Assembly: GCA_027592785.1 (NCBI GenBank) | Contig: JAQCLD010000036.1 | Span: 1-37,188 of the forward strand | Reading direction: 5' to 3' | Length of the DNA: 37,188 nucleotides | Source: Acidobacteriota bacterium | Lineage (GTDB): Bacteria > Acidobacteriota > Terriglobia > Bryobacterales > UBA6623 | Notes under the pieces: generated by a model | Database searches by the model: none | Told to the model about the DNA's origin: nothing | Seen by the model: only the letters and a program-made list of their open reading frames with translations | Shown: positions 8,714 to 17,416 of the stretch, in pieces | Layout of the letters: each line of letters begins with the position of its first letter | Numbering within the stretch: the stretch's first letter is position 1 | Program-made: the position numbers and the translations under genes

Positions 8714-9574
8714 ATGACCAAGAGAGAATTCATGCTTGCAGGCCTTGGCACCGGTTTGGCTCTCGGCGGAGGACGTGCGATGGCGCAAGGGGAGGGCTCG
8801 GCGCCGCGGCGGATCGCCAAGACGACCAAGATGTTCAAGTGCCCTTCGGGGTTTCCAAATGCGATTGAGGTTACGCCGGAGGGTTTGTGGATTGGCGAGC
8901 AAAAGATGAGCGGCGCGCAGGCCGAGCGCTACGGAGTGACTCCCGCTAAAGACTTGTCGGAGTCGGCTTGGCTGGTCGATTGGAACGGAAAGGTGCTGAA
9001 GACGGTGAAGACGCCTTCGCGCAATACGAGCGGCATGGCGGTCGGCGGCGGGTACGTCTGGATGGCGGCCAACGCCCCGCCGCAGGGCATCTTCCAGGTG
9101 GATATGAACTCCAAGGTCATCAGCCACCGGCAGATCCCACTGGGCCCGGCGGACAACGGCGGCGGTTGCCACGGCGTGATGTGGCATGAGGGAAAACTGT
9201 GGATCTCCGCCCTTCGTCTGCGCGCCCTGTTGCGAGTGGACGCCAAGACTTGGGAGCCGGAGTTCATGATCCCCTTCTATAGGGGGCCCAACGTGGCTCG
9301 CTACCACGCGGCGGCCTGGGACAACGGAGCCATCTGGCAGGTCACCGGCAACAACAGCAAGAACTACGCCGAGGGCCGGCCCGGTTTGGTCAAGTACGAT
9401 GCCGCGACAGGCGACGTGCTGGAGGTTGTGGACTTCGAGCCGGGCTCGTGCGACCCTCATGGGCTTTCCATGCATAACGGGACGCTGATCAGCTGCGATG
9501 CGGGCATCCATCCGAATTGGCCGACAAACGATAGTCCGACGGCGGGCTGGATCTTCCGGATCGATATTGCCTGA
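8714..9574 (+). CDS. Exported SMP-30/Vgb-like beta-propeller protein
   Basis: The ATG at 8714 has GGAG 7 bases upstream, and the signal peptide then starts at once. It has a KR variant of the twin-arginine motif (TKREFMLAG) and a hydrophobic core ending near AMAQG. Mature residues form repeated strand-turn-strand units typical of NHL/SMP-30/streptogramin-lyase-like propellers: VTPEGLWIGEQ, GGYVWMAAN, EGKLWISAL, NGAIWQV and NGTLISCDAG. The length is 286 residues. The enzymatic role is unknown, and no quinone- or metal-binding signature is certain. It is head-to-head with its broken paralog (7673-8463), which shares the final (D/E)PHG(L/M)...CDAG...AGW block. An alternative in-frame start at 8651 would bury the signal peptide and is rejected. 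Confidence 0.8.
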   Translation: MTKREFMLAGLGTGLALGGGRAMAQGEGSAPRRIAKTTKMFKCPSGFPNAIEVTPEGLWIGEQKMSGAQAERYGVTPAKDLSESAWLVDWNGKVLKTVKTPSRNTSGMAVGGGYVWMAANAPPQGIFQVDMNSKVISHRQIPLGPADNGGGCHGVMWHEGKLWISALRLRALLRVDAKTWEPEFMIPFYRGPNVARYHAAAWDNGAIWQVTGNNSKNYAEGRPGLVKYDAATGDVLEVVDFEPGSCDPHGLSMHNGTLISCDAGIHPNWPTNDSPTAGWIFRIDIA

Positions 9575-9624
9575 AGAGAGGTGCTGAGCTGAGGAGGAAT
9601 TCCGCTCCCTTACAGTCGCGGCTA

Positions 9625-9684
9625 GGATGTTATTGCGGCGGGGTGCGGATGTAATTGCGGCCGAGTCGCGGATGTTATTGCTGC
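9625..9684. repeat. Three direct copies of a 15-bp repeat overlapping a stop codon
   Basis: GGATGTTATTGCGGC (9625-9639), GGATGTAATTGCGGC (9647-9661) and GGATGTTATTGCTGC (9670-9684) are spaced 22 and 23 bases apart. The outer two also share an upstream AGTCGCGG. The third copy contains the TAA stop (9675-9677) of the minus-strand gene 9675-10799. The tail of that gene may therefore have been duplicated into its 3' flank, or the repeats may be binding sites. Confidence 0.7.
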
Positions 9685-10799
9685 CGCGAGAGGGAGGCGG
9701 CGTAGGCGATCATGTTGCCGGTTTTGAGGGCGATGGATTTGAGGCGCTCGAAGTCGCCGGCGCGTTCGCAGAGTTCGAGCGGGCCGGGGCAGATGAGGCG
9801 GTCGAGGGGGATGCCTGCGAGGCGCTCTTCGGCGAGGTCAATGGCTTCGGTAATGCGCTCGAGGCGGACGAGCAGGTTGACCAGAGTTTGGACCGCGATG
9901 TCGCCGTAGGGATCGGGCTCAGGGCTGACTTTGGCGCGAAAACGATCGAGGGCGGCGTCGACTTTAATTCCCAGCAGCGCCTGCAAATAGGCGCCGTAGT
10001 CGGGGAAGGGCTCCTCGAAGGGGAACTGTCCTTTGAACTGATACATTTCGCTTAGGCGGCGTCCGTACTCGGTGAGTTCGTAGGACATTTGCAGGATTTG
10101 CGGATCTTCGAAGTCGATGGCGTAGCGCAAGACCGAGATGACGTGCGACACGTCGATGTAGCTGGCGTTGCCGGCGAACAGGCCTTCGTTGGCTTCGACG
10201 AGTTCGAGCAGCGAAGCAGTGGAGTCCTCGGTTTCGAGCGCGGTAAGGATATTGCGGCGCACCTCGTCGTAGATCGTGCGAATGAGTAGTGCGCCAGCGT
10301 CGTCACGGCTTTCAAGGGAAGGGTACTGCCCGAAGGTGGTGATGGCGCGGCAGATGCCGTGGCGGTTCAACAACAACTCCAGGCCCTTGTGGGGATGTAC
10401 GGCTTCGTAGAAACCGACTTCGATTGCGCCGTCGACGAGATCTCCGTCGATTTCGGGCGAGAGCTTTTCGATGGCGTCTTTGACGGGCGAAGTTTCGCCG
10501 ATGGCGCGGAAGTAGGGCCAGGCGCGGCGGATATCGTCGCGGCCGAGGTAGAGGCCGCCGATTTCCCGCGCTGCGGCGATTTGCGTTTGGGCGTAGGTCT
10601 TGGCGTCGTCGGGCGAGAGGTCGCCTTGCGATTGGGACATCAGCGGCAGACCCATTTCGACGCGCTTCTTCATCAGCCGCGCCTCGAATGCAGCAGGGAA
10701 GTTACCGGAGGCGATAAAGCGTTCGGCGAGCAGGTCGAAACCGGCGGGTCCATGCTCGGCGAGCAATTGGCCGATCTCGTCGAAGCCGGGGTCAGTCAT
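9675..10799 (-). CDS. Unrecognised alpha-helical cytoplasmic protein
   Basis: The gene encodes 374 residues that I do not recognise. There is no signal peptide or membrane segment, so it is probably cytoplasmic. The sequence is acidic and strongly helical with amphipathic segments (for example FIASGNFPAAFEARLMKKRVE and RLERITEAIDLAEERLAG) that resemble a TPR/SEL1-like or HEAT-like superhelix without a clear repeat period. The ending CERAGDFERLKSIALKTGN also resembles a helical repeat unit. The ATG at 10799 is the only start consistent with the frame, with no Shine-Dalgarno. It is divergent from the coiled-coil membrane protein at 10878, with 78 bases between them, suggesting shared control. 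The 3' end lies in a triple repeat. Confidence 0.75.
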   Translation of the reverse strand: MTDPGFDEIGQLLAEHGPAGFDLLAERFIASGNFPAAFEARLMKKRVEMGLPLMSQSQGDLSPDDAKTYAQTQIAAAREIGGLYLGRDDIRRAWPYFRAIGETSPVKDAIEKLSPEIDGDLVDGAIEVGFYEAVHPHKGLELLLNRHGICRAITTFGQYPSLESRDDAGALLIRTIYDEVRRNILTALETEDSTASLLELVEANEGLFAGNASYIDVSHVISVLRYAIDFEDPQILQMSYELTEYGRRLSEMYQFKGQFPFEEPFPDYGAYLQALLGIKVDAALDRFRAKVSPEPDPYGDIAVQTLVNLLVRLERITEAIDLAEERLAGIPLDRLICPGPLELCERAGDFERLKSIALKTGNMIAYAASLSRQQ

Positions 10800-10848
10800 C
10801 GCAGTTGATGGTAACGAATGTGCGATCCCGCATCATACAAATGGAGGG

Positions 10849-10854
10849 TATAAT
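10849..10854 (+). promoter_or_regulatory. Consensus -10 element (TATAAT) upstream of a membrane protein gene
   Basis: TATAAT sits 23 bases before the ATG at 10878, which would give a very short 5' leader. No acceptable -35 hexamer is visible at 16-18 bases. A TATGAT on the other strand (10832-10837) could serve the divergent gene. Confidence 0.35.
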
Positions 10855-10877
10855 GTTCTCGTCCTGGACAATCCCTT

Positions 10878-11390
10878 ATGACTTTGCAGGCCGCACTCTG
10901 GGTCTTTTTGCCGATCTGCCTTTGCGTGGGTTCGGCTGTGTTGGCGCTCTACATCATGCAGCAGCGCATGGAAGTGCAACTGTCGCGCGAGCGGCAGAGC
11001 TTGGGAGAGGCGCGGGCATCGATCGAAGCGCAGAAGGGTGCGCTGGACGAACTGAACCGGCTGCGTGAAGAGGCGTCGCGAAGCAACTCGCTTGAGGCGG
11101 TGATGCAAGACCTGCATACCGAGCAGCGGCGGTTCATTCGCGATCAGAAAATGCTGTTTGCGAATCGCAAATGCTTGGTGGTGCAGGAACGTTTGTACTT
11201 CCGCAATATTCCGCTGTGCAGTTGGGTGGAACACGAAGTCACGGTTGACGAAGGCGCCGACGTGGATGAGTTAGCGCGATCGCTGTCGGTCTTCCACTCG
11301 CTCGAAAAGCAGTTCAGCCAGGCAGACGCCAACAAGCCGGTAGAGGGCGACGACGTCGTCAAGTTGGCCGGCGCTCAGACATCCAGTTAG
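10878..11390 (+). CDS. Unrecognised single-pass membrane protein with coiled coil
   Basis: The product is 170 residues. One hydrophobic segment (about 5-27, ALWVFLPICLCVGSAVLALYI) is followed by a charged heptad-rich stretch (about 30-75, rich in E, R, Q and L) that should form a coiled coil. A small C-terminal domain follows, containing RKCLVVQERLYFRNIPL and DVDELARSLSVFHSLEKQF. No signal-peptidase site is evident, so it is probably inner-membrane anchored. The family is unknown. It is divergent from the 374-residue helical protein at 9675-10799. Its TAG stop overlaps the stop of the minus-strand FAH-family gene by 3 bases, so the two genes meet tail-to-tail with no space for a terminator. 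Confidence 0.7.
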   Translation: MTLQAALWVFLPICLCVGSAVLALYIMQQRMEVQLSRERQSLGEARASIEAQKGALDELNRLREEASRSNSLEAVMQDLHTEQRRFIRDQKMLFANRKCLVVQERLYFRNIPLCSWVEHEVTVDEGADVDELARSLSVFHSLEKQFSQADANKPVEGDDVVKLAGAQTSS

Positions 11391-12226
11391 CGAACGGTTG
11401 CGTTGAGGCGGCCGATGCAGGTGACGTGGGCTTCGACCGTGTCCCCGAACTTAATGCGCGCGCCTTTGGGGCATCCGGTGGAGAGGATATCGCCGGGCTC
11501 GAAGGTCATCACTTCGCTGTGGAAACTGGCTAGCTTGTACGGCAGGTGGCGCATGTTGCGCACATAGTCGCGCGAAAACTCCTTACCGTTGTGGATGGTG
11601 ATGACTTCGACATCTTCGAGGTTGGCGACTTCGTCTTTGGTGACGATGATGGGGCCGAAGGAGAAGAACGTGTCGAAACTCTTGGAGCGCTGCAGGTAGC
11701 GGGTGTTTTTGGCGAGGATATCCAGCGCGGTCATGTCGAGCGTGGTGGTGTACCCGAACAGGACGCTGGGCACTTCTTCTATGGGCACGTTCTTGCAGCG
11801 CTTGGAGAAAACGAGCGCGAGTTCGCCCTCGGCGTCAACGTCTTTGGTGAGGTGTTCAGGCGGCAGGACGATCTCTCCACCTGGCTCGAAGAAGGATGAA
11901 GAAGGCTTCATGAAACTGCCGGGCTCGTCGGGCTGCTGGGCGTTAAGGTCGTCGGCGTGGGTCTTGTAGTTGAGGCCGATACACCAGACTTTGCCGGGCC
12001 GCTCGTAGGGAATGCACAGACGGGTTTCGAGGAGCGGGATGGTCGCCGTCAGATCTTTGGAGAGATCCGCGAGCGCGGCTGAGTCTGGATCGCCGATGAG
12101 TTCGAGCAGATCGCTGGAATAGCGTGTGCCGCGTTTGACGTTGACGTCGGAGACGGGCAGCAGCTTGTCGCCTTTGAGGATTGCGGCGAACTTGGAGCCG
12201 TCAAACTCCGCGGTACACAGTTTCAT
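11387..12226 (-). CDS. Fumarylacetoacetate hydrolase (FAH) family protein
   Basis: This 279-residue protein has the complete FAH catalytic fold. VWCIGLNYKTHADD (80-93) opens the domain and GSFMKPSSSF (103-112) follows. The metal ligands are E133 and E135 in DAEGELALVF, and D164 in the segment YTTTLDMTALD. SFDTFFSFGP and the terminal FEPGDILSTGCPKG block complete it. Family members cleave carbon-carbon bonds of acylpyruvates, decarboxylate oxaloacetate, or hydrate/isomerise aromatic-degradation intermediates, so the exact substrate cannot be assigned. It is the last gene of the minus-strand run, starting 17 bases after anmK, and is probably cotranscribed. No ribosome site is evident before ATG 12226. 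Confidence 0.9.
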   Translation of the reverse strand: MKLCTAEFDGSKFAAILKGDKLLPVSDVNVKRGTRYSSDLLELIGDPDSAALADLSKDLTATIPLLETRLCIPYERPGKVWCIGLNYKTHADDLNAQQPDEPGSFMKPSSSFFEPGGEIVLPPEHLTKDVDAEGELALVFSKRCKNVPIEEVPSVLFGYTTTLDMTALDILAKNTRYLQRSKSFDTFFSFGPIIVTKDEVANLEDVEVITIHNGKEFSRDYVRNMRHLPYKLASFHSEVMTFEPGDILSTGCPKGARIKFGDTVEAHVTCIGRLNATVR

Positions 12227-12243
12227 AGTTCGGCCATTATCGC

Positions 12244-13392
12244 TCAGCAGGGCGGAAGGCAGAGCTTTCCGAGAATAGCGGGGCGGCGGGCGCCGGTGGC
12301 TGAGGGCAGATTAGCCGGACGGCGATGCCAACTCTCATAGGCCAAGGCAGCGAAGGCGATGGCCTCTTTGGCGTCTCCGTCGATGCCCAAGTCGTTCGAG
12401 CTAAGAACTTGTACCCGGTCGAGCTGTTCGCGAAGGCGGCGCAGGAGCTCGGGATTCTTGGCGCCGCCGCCGGAGACGATCAGCTCGTCGACGGGCATGT
12501 TGGGAGCGATGAAGTTGCGCACGGCCTCGGCGATGGCGGCGACAGTTAAGGCGGTTGCGGTGGCGACGAGGTCGGCCGCGGGCAGGTCATCGGCCAGCAG
12601 AGCGGATACGAATTCAGCACCGTACTGTTCGCGTCCGCAGCTCTTGGGCGGAGAGCGTTTGATGTAGGGCGCCTTCATGAGTTCGGCGAGCAGCGGATAG
12701 TTGACGCGTCCTGTGGCGGCCATGCGGCCGTCGCGGTCGAAGGTGAGCCCGCCGACGGAGAACTGGGAGACGAGGGCGTCGATGACCATGTTGCCCGGTC
12801 CCGTGTCAAAAGCGATGACGGCCTCGGGAGGCGCGCCTGGCGGAATGGCGGTGAGGTTGGCGATGCCGCCGATGTTGAGTGCGACGCGGCCTTTTTGGGA
12901 ATGGCGGTAGAGCAAATAGTCAACGTAGGGGACCAGCGGCGCGCCTTGTCCGCCGACGGCCATGTCGGCAGGACGAAAGTCGGCGATGACGGGGGTAAGA
13001 GTTCTGGCGGCGATGAGCGAGGGCTCGCCGATTTGCAGCGTGCTGGATACGGCTCGGTCATAGAGCGTTGTGGCCGACGCTTGGTGGTAAATCGTCTGAC
13101 CGTGCGAGCCGACGAGGCCGAGGCTGCTCAAAGGGATGGAGGATCTCTTGCATGCCTCGACTACGGCGTCGCCGAAGAGTTCGCCTAGCAGGAAATTCAT
13201 TTGGCTGAGGCGTGCGGTACTGATCTCGGCGTTGGAGATGGAGAGCACTCCCTGGCGGACTCCCGGGGGGAAGGGAATCTCGTGAAAGGCGACGGGGCGG
13301 ATTTGTTGGTCGAATCCTTCGCCCTCGATCTGGACCAAGGCGACGTCGATGCCGTCGACGGACGTGCCGCTCATGAGCCCCGCGACTAGCAT
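12244..13392 (-). CDS. anmK: Anhydro-N-acetylmuramic acid kinase
   Basis: AnmK phosphorylates and opens 1,6-anhydro-N-acetylmuramic acid to MurNAc-6-phosphate, recycling peptidoglycan in the cytoplasm. The protein has 382 residues, close to the usual length. Key features are the nucleotide-binding start GLMSGTSVDGIDVAL (5-19, with the conserved D13), GSHGQTIYH, IADFRPADMAVGGQGAPLVPYVD, the ASKHA-type NIGGIANLT and FDTGPGNMVID, and VSGGGAKNPELL. Its ATG (13392) follows the mutS TAA (13393-13395) with no intervening base, which implies translational reinitiation. A mur-operon neighbourhood is absent, so here anhydroMurNAc recycling is tied to a DNA repair gene rather than to murQ. Confidence 0.96.
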   Translation of the reverse strand: MLVAGLMSGTSVDGIDVALVQIEGEGFDQQIRPVAFHEIPFPPGVRQGVLSISNAEISTARLSQMNFLLGELFGDAVVEACKRSSIPLSSLGLVGSHGQTIYHQASATTLYDRAVSSTLQIGEPSLIAARTLTPVIADFRPADMAVGGQGAPLVPYVDYLLYRHSQKGRVALNIGGIANLTAIPPGAPPEAVIAFDTGPGNMVIDALVSQFSVGGLTFDRDGRMAATGRVNYPLLAELMKAPYIKRSPPKSCGREQYGAEFVSALLADDLPAADLVATATALTVAAIAEAVRNFIAPNMPVDELIVSGGGAKNPELLRRLREQLDRVQVLSSNDLGIDGDAKEAIAFAALAYESWHRRPANLPSATGARRPAILGKLCLPPC

Positions 13393-16029
13393 TTAGTTCA
13401 GCGCCTTGACGGCTTGCGACAGACGAAGCTGCCAGGACGTGAGCAGATTGAGCGCCTCGATCGGCTTGAGGTTGTCGATGTCGATGCAGCGCAGCTCTTC
13501 GAGGACGCCGGAGTCGGCCTGGAAGATTGACACCTGTAGGGGGGAGTTCGCCTGAGCAGGCGCTAGTTCTTCGGTGACGGAGACTTCCCGTTGCTCGTGC
13601 ATTTCGAGAACGCGGCGGGCGCGGTTGATCACCTGCATCGGCAAACCGGCAAGCCGGGCGACTTCGATGCCGTAACTCCGGCTGGCCTTGCCGGGTTGAA
13701 CTTTGCGCAGAAAGATGATGCGGTCGCCGGACTCTTGAACGCCTACGTGCAGGTTGAAAACGCCCTCAAGGATGTCGGCGAGTTCGGTGAGCTCGTGGTA
13801 GTGGGTAGCGAAGAGCGTCTTCGCACCGACGCGCGTGCAGATGTCTTCCACGACGGACCAGGCGATGGAGAGGCCGTCGAAGGTCGAGGTTCCGCGGCCG
13901 ACTTCGTCGAGCAGGACGAGACTGCGCGAGGTGGCGGTGTTGAGGATCTCGGAGGTCTCGGTCATCTCGACCATGAAAGTCGAGCGTCCCAAGGCGAGGT
14001 TGTCGCTGGCGCCGATGCGGGTGAAGATGCGATCGATAATGGGCAGCCGCGCTTCCGCGGCGGGAACGAAGGAGCCGATCTGGGCCAAGATTGAGATCAA
14101 GGCGACCTGCCGCAAGTAGGTGGACTTGCCGCCCATGTTCGGTCCGGTGATCAGCGCGCAGAGATGGTCGGTGTTGTTGAGGTAGACGTCGTTGGGGATG
14201 AAGCGATCGAAGCCGTCCTCTTCAGCGAGAGCCTCAATGACGGGGTGTCGGCCGCCGCAGATCTGGATGTCGCCGGTGTCGGTGAAGACGGGCCGAACGT
14301 ACTTACGTTCGGCGGCGACCATCGCCAAACCGACGAGGAAGTCGAGTTCGGCAATAGCGGAGGCGACCTGGCGGATGCGTTGCGCCTCGGCGGCAGTCGC
14401 GGCGCGCACGCTTTCGAAAATGGCCTTTTCCTTGGCGAGGATGAGCTCTTCGGCCTCGACTACCTTCGATTCGTACTCCTTCAACTCGGGGGTGATGAAG
14501 CGCTCAGCATTGACCAGCGTTTGCTTGCGATCGTAGGACGACGGTACGAGATGAGCGTTGGCCTTAGAGACCTCGATATAGAAGCCGAAGACGTTGTTGT
14601 GGCGTACCTTGAGCGAGCCGATGCCGGTTCGCTCGCGCTCCTGCGCTTCTAGGCGAGCGATAAAGCCGCGACTGTTCCGGCTGAGTTCGCGCAGCTCGTC
14701 GAGTTCGGCGTCGAAGCCTTTGGCGACAACGCCGCCGTCGGAAATCGACATTGGAGGGCTCTGATCGAGAGTGTTTAGGATCCGTTCGCGGATGTCCGCC
14801 AGTTCATCCATGCGCTCAAGCAATTGACGCATGCGCTCGGATTGGAGCTTGCCGGCGAGGCCTCGCAACATGGGCAGGCAACGCAGCGACTGTCCGAGGC
14901 TGGCGACATCGCGAGGCGTGGCGGAGCCGAGAGAGACGCGGGCGAGCAAACGTTCGATGTCGGCGACAGACTGCAGTTCGCGAGCGATCTCGGTGCGCGT
15001 GATGGTTTGGGCGATGAGTTCGGCGATGCCGCCCGAGCGCGCCTCGATCTCTCGTTGATCGAGTGATGGGCGAAGGACTTGTTGACGCAGCAGGCGGGCG
15101 CCCATCGCAGTGGACGTCTGGTCGATGGTGTGCAGCAGCGTGGAGTTCTTGGTTCCGCGGAAAAGGGGTTCGACGATTTCGAGATTGCGAACCGTGACGG
15201 CATCCAGCGCCATTCGTTCTTGCTGTTGGAACCAGGCAGGTCTTGCGAGGTGGTCGAGGGCGGCCTTCTGGGTTTCGCGCAGGTAGTGCAACAACGCGCC
15301 GGCGGCGGAAACGGCTGCGCGACGGTTGGTGACTCCGAGACCGTCGAGCGAGTGCAGGCCGTAGTGATCCTTGAGCAGGCGTTCGGCGACGTCGAAATCA
15401 AAAGTCCAAGGTTCGACTTCGGTGTGCATCTGGCGGCGGTCAATGCCGTTGGCGTTGCCGTGCCGGTGCGGATTGGTTTGGAAGAGCGGGCCGGCGGACG
15501 GCGAGAGCACTTCGCGGACTTGGAGCGTTTCCAACACTGTTGCCGCTTCGCCGGGGGCCATCTCCGAAATGCGGAACTCACCGGTTGAGATATCGACGTA
15601 GGCGAACCCGGTCACGTCGCCGCGCTGAATGACCGCGGCAAGGTAGTTGTTTTCGCCGGCCTTGAGTAAGCCGATGTCGCTGGCGGTACCGGGGGTGACG
15701 ATGCGCGTGACCTCGCGGCGAACAAGCCCCTTGCCCTTGGACGCTTCTTCGACTTGCTCGCAGATGGCCACGCGATAACCCTTCTCAATCAACTTGGCGA
15801 TGTACGAGTCGGCGCTTCGGGCGGGCACGCCGCACATGGGAATTTTCTCGCCTTGTTCTTTGTTGCGAGAGGTAAGAGTGATGTCTAGTTCGCTCGCGGC
15901 GACGATGGCGTCTTCGAAGAAGAGCTCGAAGAAATCGCCGAGCCGGAAGAGCAGTAGAGTCCCAGGGACTTGTTCCTTGATGGCGTGATACTGCCGCATG
16001 AGCGGCGATGTCGAAGTCTTCTGCGGCAT
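13393..16029 (-). CDS. mutS: DNA mismatch repair protein MutS
   Basis: MutS recognises mismatches and small loops and recruits MutL. The 878 residues are typical of full-length MutS1. The mismatch-contacting F-x-E motif is at residues 33-35 (DFFEL). The connector, lever and clamp regions follow, including VRHNNVFGFYIEVSKAN in the core. The ATPase has Walker A GPNMGGKST (629-637), a conserved TFMVEM segment, Walker B DEVGRGTST (708-716) and the downstream THYHEL. A C-terminal tail of about 70 residues ends in SQAVKALN. The start at 16029 has no clear Shine-Dalgarno but fits the family N-terminus. It lies 126 bases downstream of pgk and abuts anmK. No mutL is in the window. Confidence 0.98.
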   Translation of the reverse strand: MPQKTSTSPLMRQYHAIKEQVPGTLLLFRLGDFFELFFEDAIVAASELDITLTSRNKEQGEKIPMCGVPARSADSYIAKLIEKGYRVAICEQVEEASKGKGLVRREVTRIVTPGTASDIGLLKAGENNYLAAVIQRGDVTGFAYVDISTGEFRISEMAPGEAATVLETLQVREVLSPSAGPLFQTNPHRHGNANGIDRRQMHTEVEPWTFDFDVAERLLKDHYGLHSLDGLGVTNRRAAVSAAGALLHYLRETQKAALDHLARPAWFQQQERMALDAVTVRNLEIVEPLFRGTKNSTLLHTIDQTSTAMGARLLRQQVLRPSLDQREIEARSGGIAELIAQTITRTEIARELQSVADIERLLARVSLGSATPRDVASLGQSLRCLPMLRGLAGKLQSERMRQLLERMDELADIRERILNTLDQSPPMSISDGGVVAKGFDAELDELRELSRNSRGFIARLEAQERERTGIGSLKVRHNNVFGFYIEVSKANAHLVPSSYDRKQTLVNAERFITPELKEYESKVVEAEELILAKEKAIFESVRAATAAEAQRIRQVASAIAELDFLVGLAMVAAERKYVRPVFTDTGDIQICGGRHPVIEALAEEDGFDRFIPNDVYLNNTDHLCALITGPNMGGKSTYLRQVALISILAQIGSFVPAAEARLPIIDRIFTRIGASDNLALGRSTFMVEMTETSEILNTATSRSLVLLDEVGRGTSTFDGLSIAWSVVEDICTRVGAKTLFATHYHELTELADILEGVFNLHVGVQESGDRIIFLRKVQPGKASRSYGIEVARLAGLPMQVINRARRVLEMHEQREVSVTEELAPAQANSPLQVSIFQADSGVLEELRCIDIDNLKPIEALNLLTSWQLRLSQAVKALN

Positions 16030-16155
16030 GAACTAGGGGGGAGCGAACCCATTGTATCGACGCGCAATCGCGATGAATAGCGATTGCGGGCGACAAACAC
16101 GCGGCTCGCGAAAACTGTTTCGGCGAACCGCTCAAATCGAGACAAGAATATCGGT

Positions 16156-17343
16156 TTAGATACCGCCGAGCGCCTCAACGCCGGGCAACTTCAAACCGGA
16201 GAGGAACTCGAGAGAGGCGCCGCCGCCGGTGGACACGTGTGAAAGTTTTGCGCCGATGCCGGCTTTCTTGATTGCTTTTTCGGAGTCGCCGCCGCCAACG
16301 ATGCTCACTGCGGCAGAGTTGGCGACAGCGCGACCCACCGAAAGCGTTCCATTAGCAAAAGGCTCTAACTCGAAGACGCCCATCGGGCCATTCCAAACGA
16401 TGAGCTTGGCGCCGGCGATTTGCGCGGAGTATGCGGCGATGGTTTTTGGTCCGATGTCGAGCCCCAGCCAACCCGCGGGGACGGGCTCGTCCACGTCTAC
16501 GGTTTTCGTCTCGGCCTCGGCGGAAAAGCTTGAGGCGATGACATGGTCGAGGGGCAGCATCAACTTGCCGGCGGCCTTGGCCATAGTTTCTTTGGCGAGA
16601 TCGAGCTTCTCGTCCTCGACGAGAGATCCGCCGACTTGTTTGCCCTGGGCTTTGAAGAAGGTATAGGCCATGGCGCCGCCGATCAACACTTTATCGGCGA
16701 GCCGTAAGAAGTTTTCGACGACGTCGATCTTGCCGGAAATTTTCGCGCCGCCGACGATGGCGACGTAGGGATGTGCGGGAGTCGCCGTCGCCTTAGAGAG
16801 CCAGGTGAGCTCTTTATCCATCAGCAGACCGGCGGCGGACTCGCTCACGTAGGCAACGATGCCGGCCGTGGAGGCTTGGGCCCGATGCGCGGTTCCAAAG
16901 GCGTCGTTGACGTAAACGTCGGCGAGAGCGGCCAATTGTTTGGAGAACGAGACGTCGTTGGCTTCCTCCTCGGCGTGGTAGCGCAGGTTCTCGAGCAAGA
17001 GAACTTCGCCGGGTTTGAGCGCGGCGGCGAGAGCTTCGATTTCAGGGCCAACGCAATCAGCGGCCATCGCCACGGGCCGTCCCAGTAGTTCGGCGAGTCT
17101 TGCGGCGACGGGTTTGAGGCTCATCGTCGCGACGCGTTTACCCTCAGGACGTCCGAGGTGCGACGCCAAAACGACCGCGGCGCCATTATCGAGAGCGAGC
17201 TGGATGGAGGGCAGGGCGGCGCGAATGCGCGTGTCGGAAGTGATCTCGGTACCGGTGGCTTTGTCCAGCGGCACGTTGAAGTCCACGCGCATGAAGACCT
17301 TCTTGCCTTGGAGATTGAGATCGCTGATGATTTTGTAAGCCAT
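16156..17343 (-). CDS. pgk: Phosphoglycerate kinase
   Basis: PGK transfers phosphate from 1,3-bisphosphoglycerate to ADP in glycolysis. The start at 17343 (MAYKIISDLNLQ) is preferred over the longer open frame from 17394. The extra 17 residues are not family-like, and AGG lies 8 bases before 17343. It then has 395 residues, as usual. Visible motifs are the substrate-binding RVDFNVPLD, SHLGRP, LLLENLRYH, VNDAFGTAHR, IVGGAKISGKI for the hinge and nucleotide domain, WNGPMGVFE, and GGGDSEKAIKKAG with the terminal STGGGASLEFLSG. The usual gap partner is not present, so the gene sits outside a glycolytic operon, between a lipoprotein gene (73 bases upstream) and mutS. Confidence 0.97.
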   Translation of the reverse strand: MAYKIISDLNLQGKKVFMRVDFNVPLDKATGTEITSDTRIRAALPSIQLALDNGAAVVLASHLGRPEGKRVATMSLKPVAARLAELLGRPVAMAADCVGPEIEALAAALKPGEVLLLENLRYHAEEEANDVSFSKQLAALADVYVNDAFGTAHRAQASTAGIVAYVSESAAGLLMDKELTWLSKATATPAHPYVAIVGGAKISGKIDVVENFLRLADKVLIGGAMAYTFFKAQGKQVGGSLVEDEKLDLAKETMAKAAGKLMLPLDHVIASSFSAEAETKTVDVDEPVPAGWLGLDIGPKTIAAYSAQIAGAKLIVWNGPMGVFELEPFANGTLSVGRAVANSAAVSIVGGGDSEKAIKKAGIGAKLSHVSTGGGASLEFLSGLKLPGVEALGGI

Positions 17344-17416
17344 ACGGAAACCTGCGAGAAAGTCCTTCTTTGGCGACGCGAGCGCCGCATCCAATCAATA
17401 GAAGTTTGCGGCGGGG

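Noticed and set aside
14775-15581. 268-codon frame inside mutS
   Set aside because: It is a Ser/Pro/Arg-rich shadow in the same strand as mutS, whose motifs are intact in the main frame.
16156-17394. Longer pgk start at 17394
   Set aside because: The extra 17 residues lack family similarity and ribosome signals, while MAYKIISDL at 17343 is the expected PGK N-terminus.
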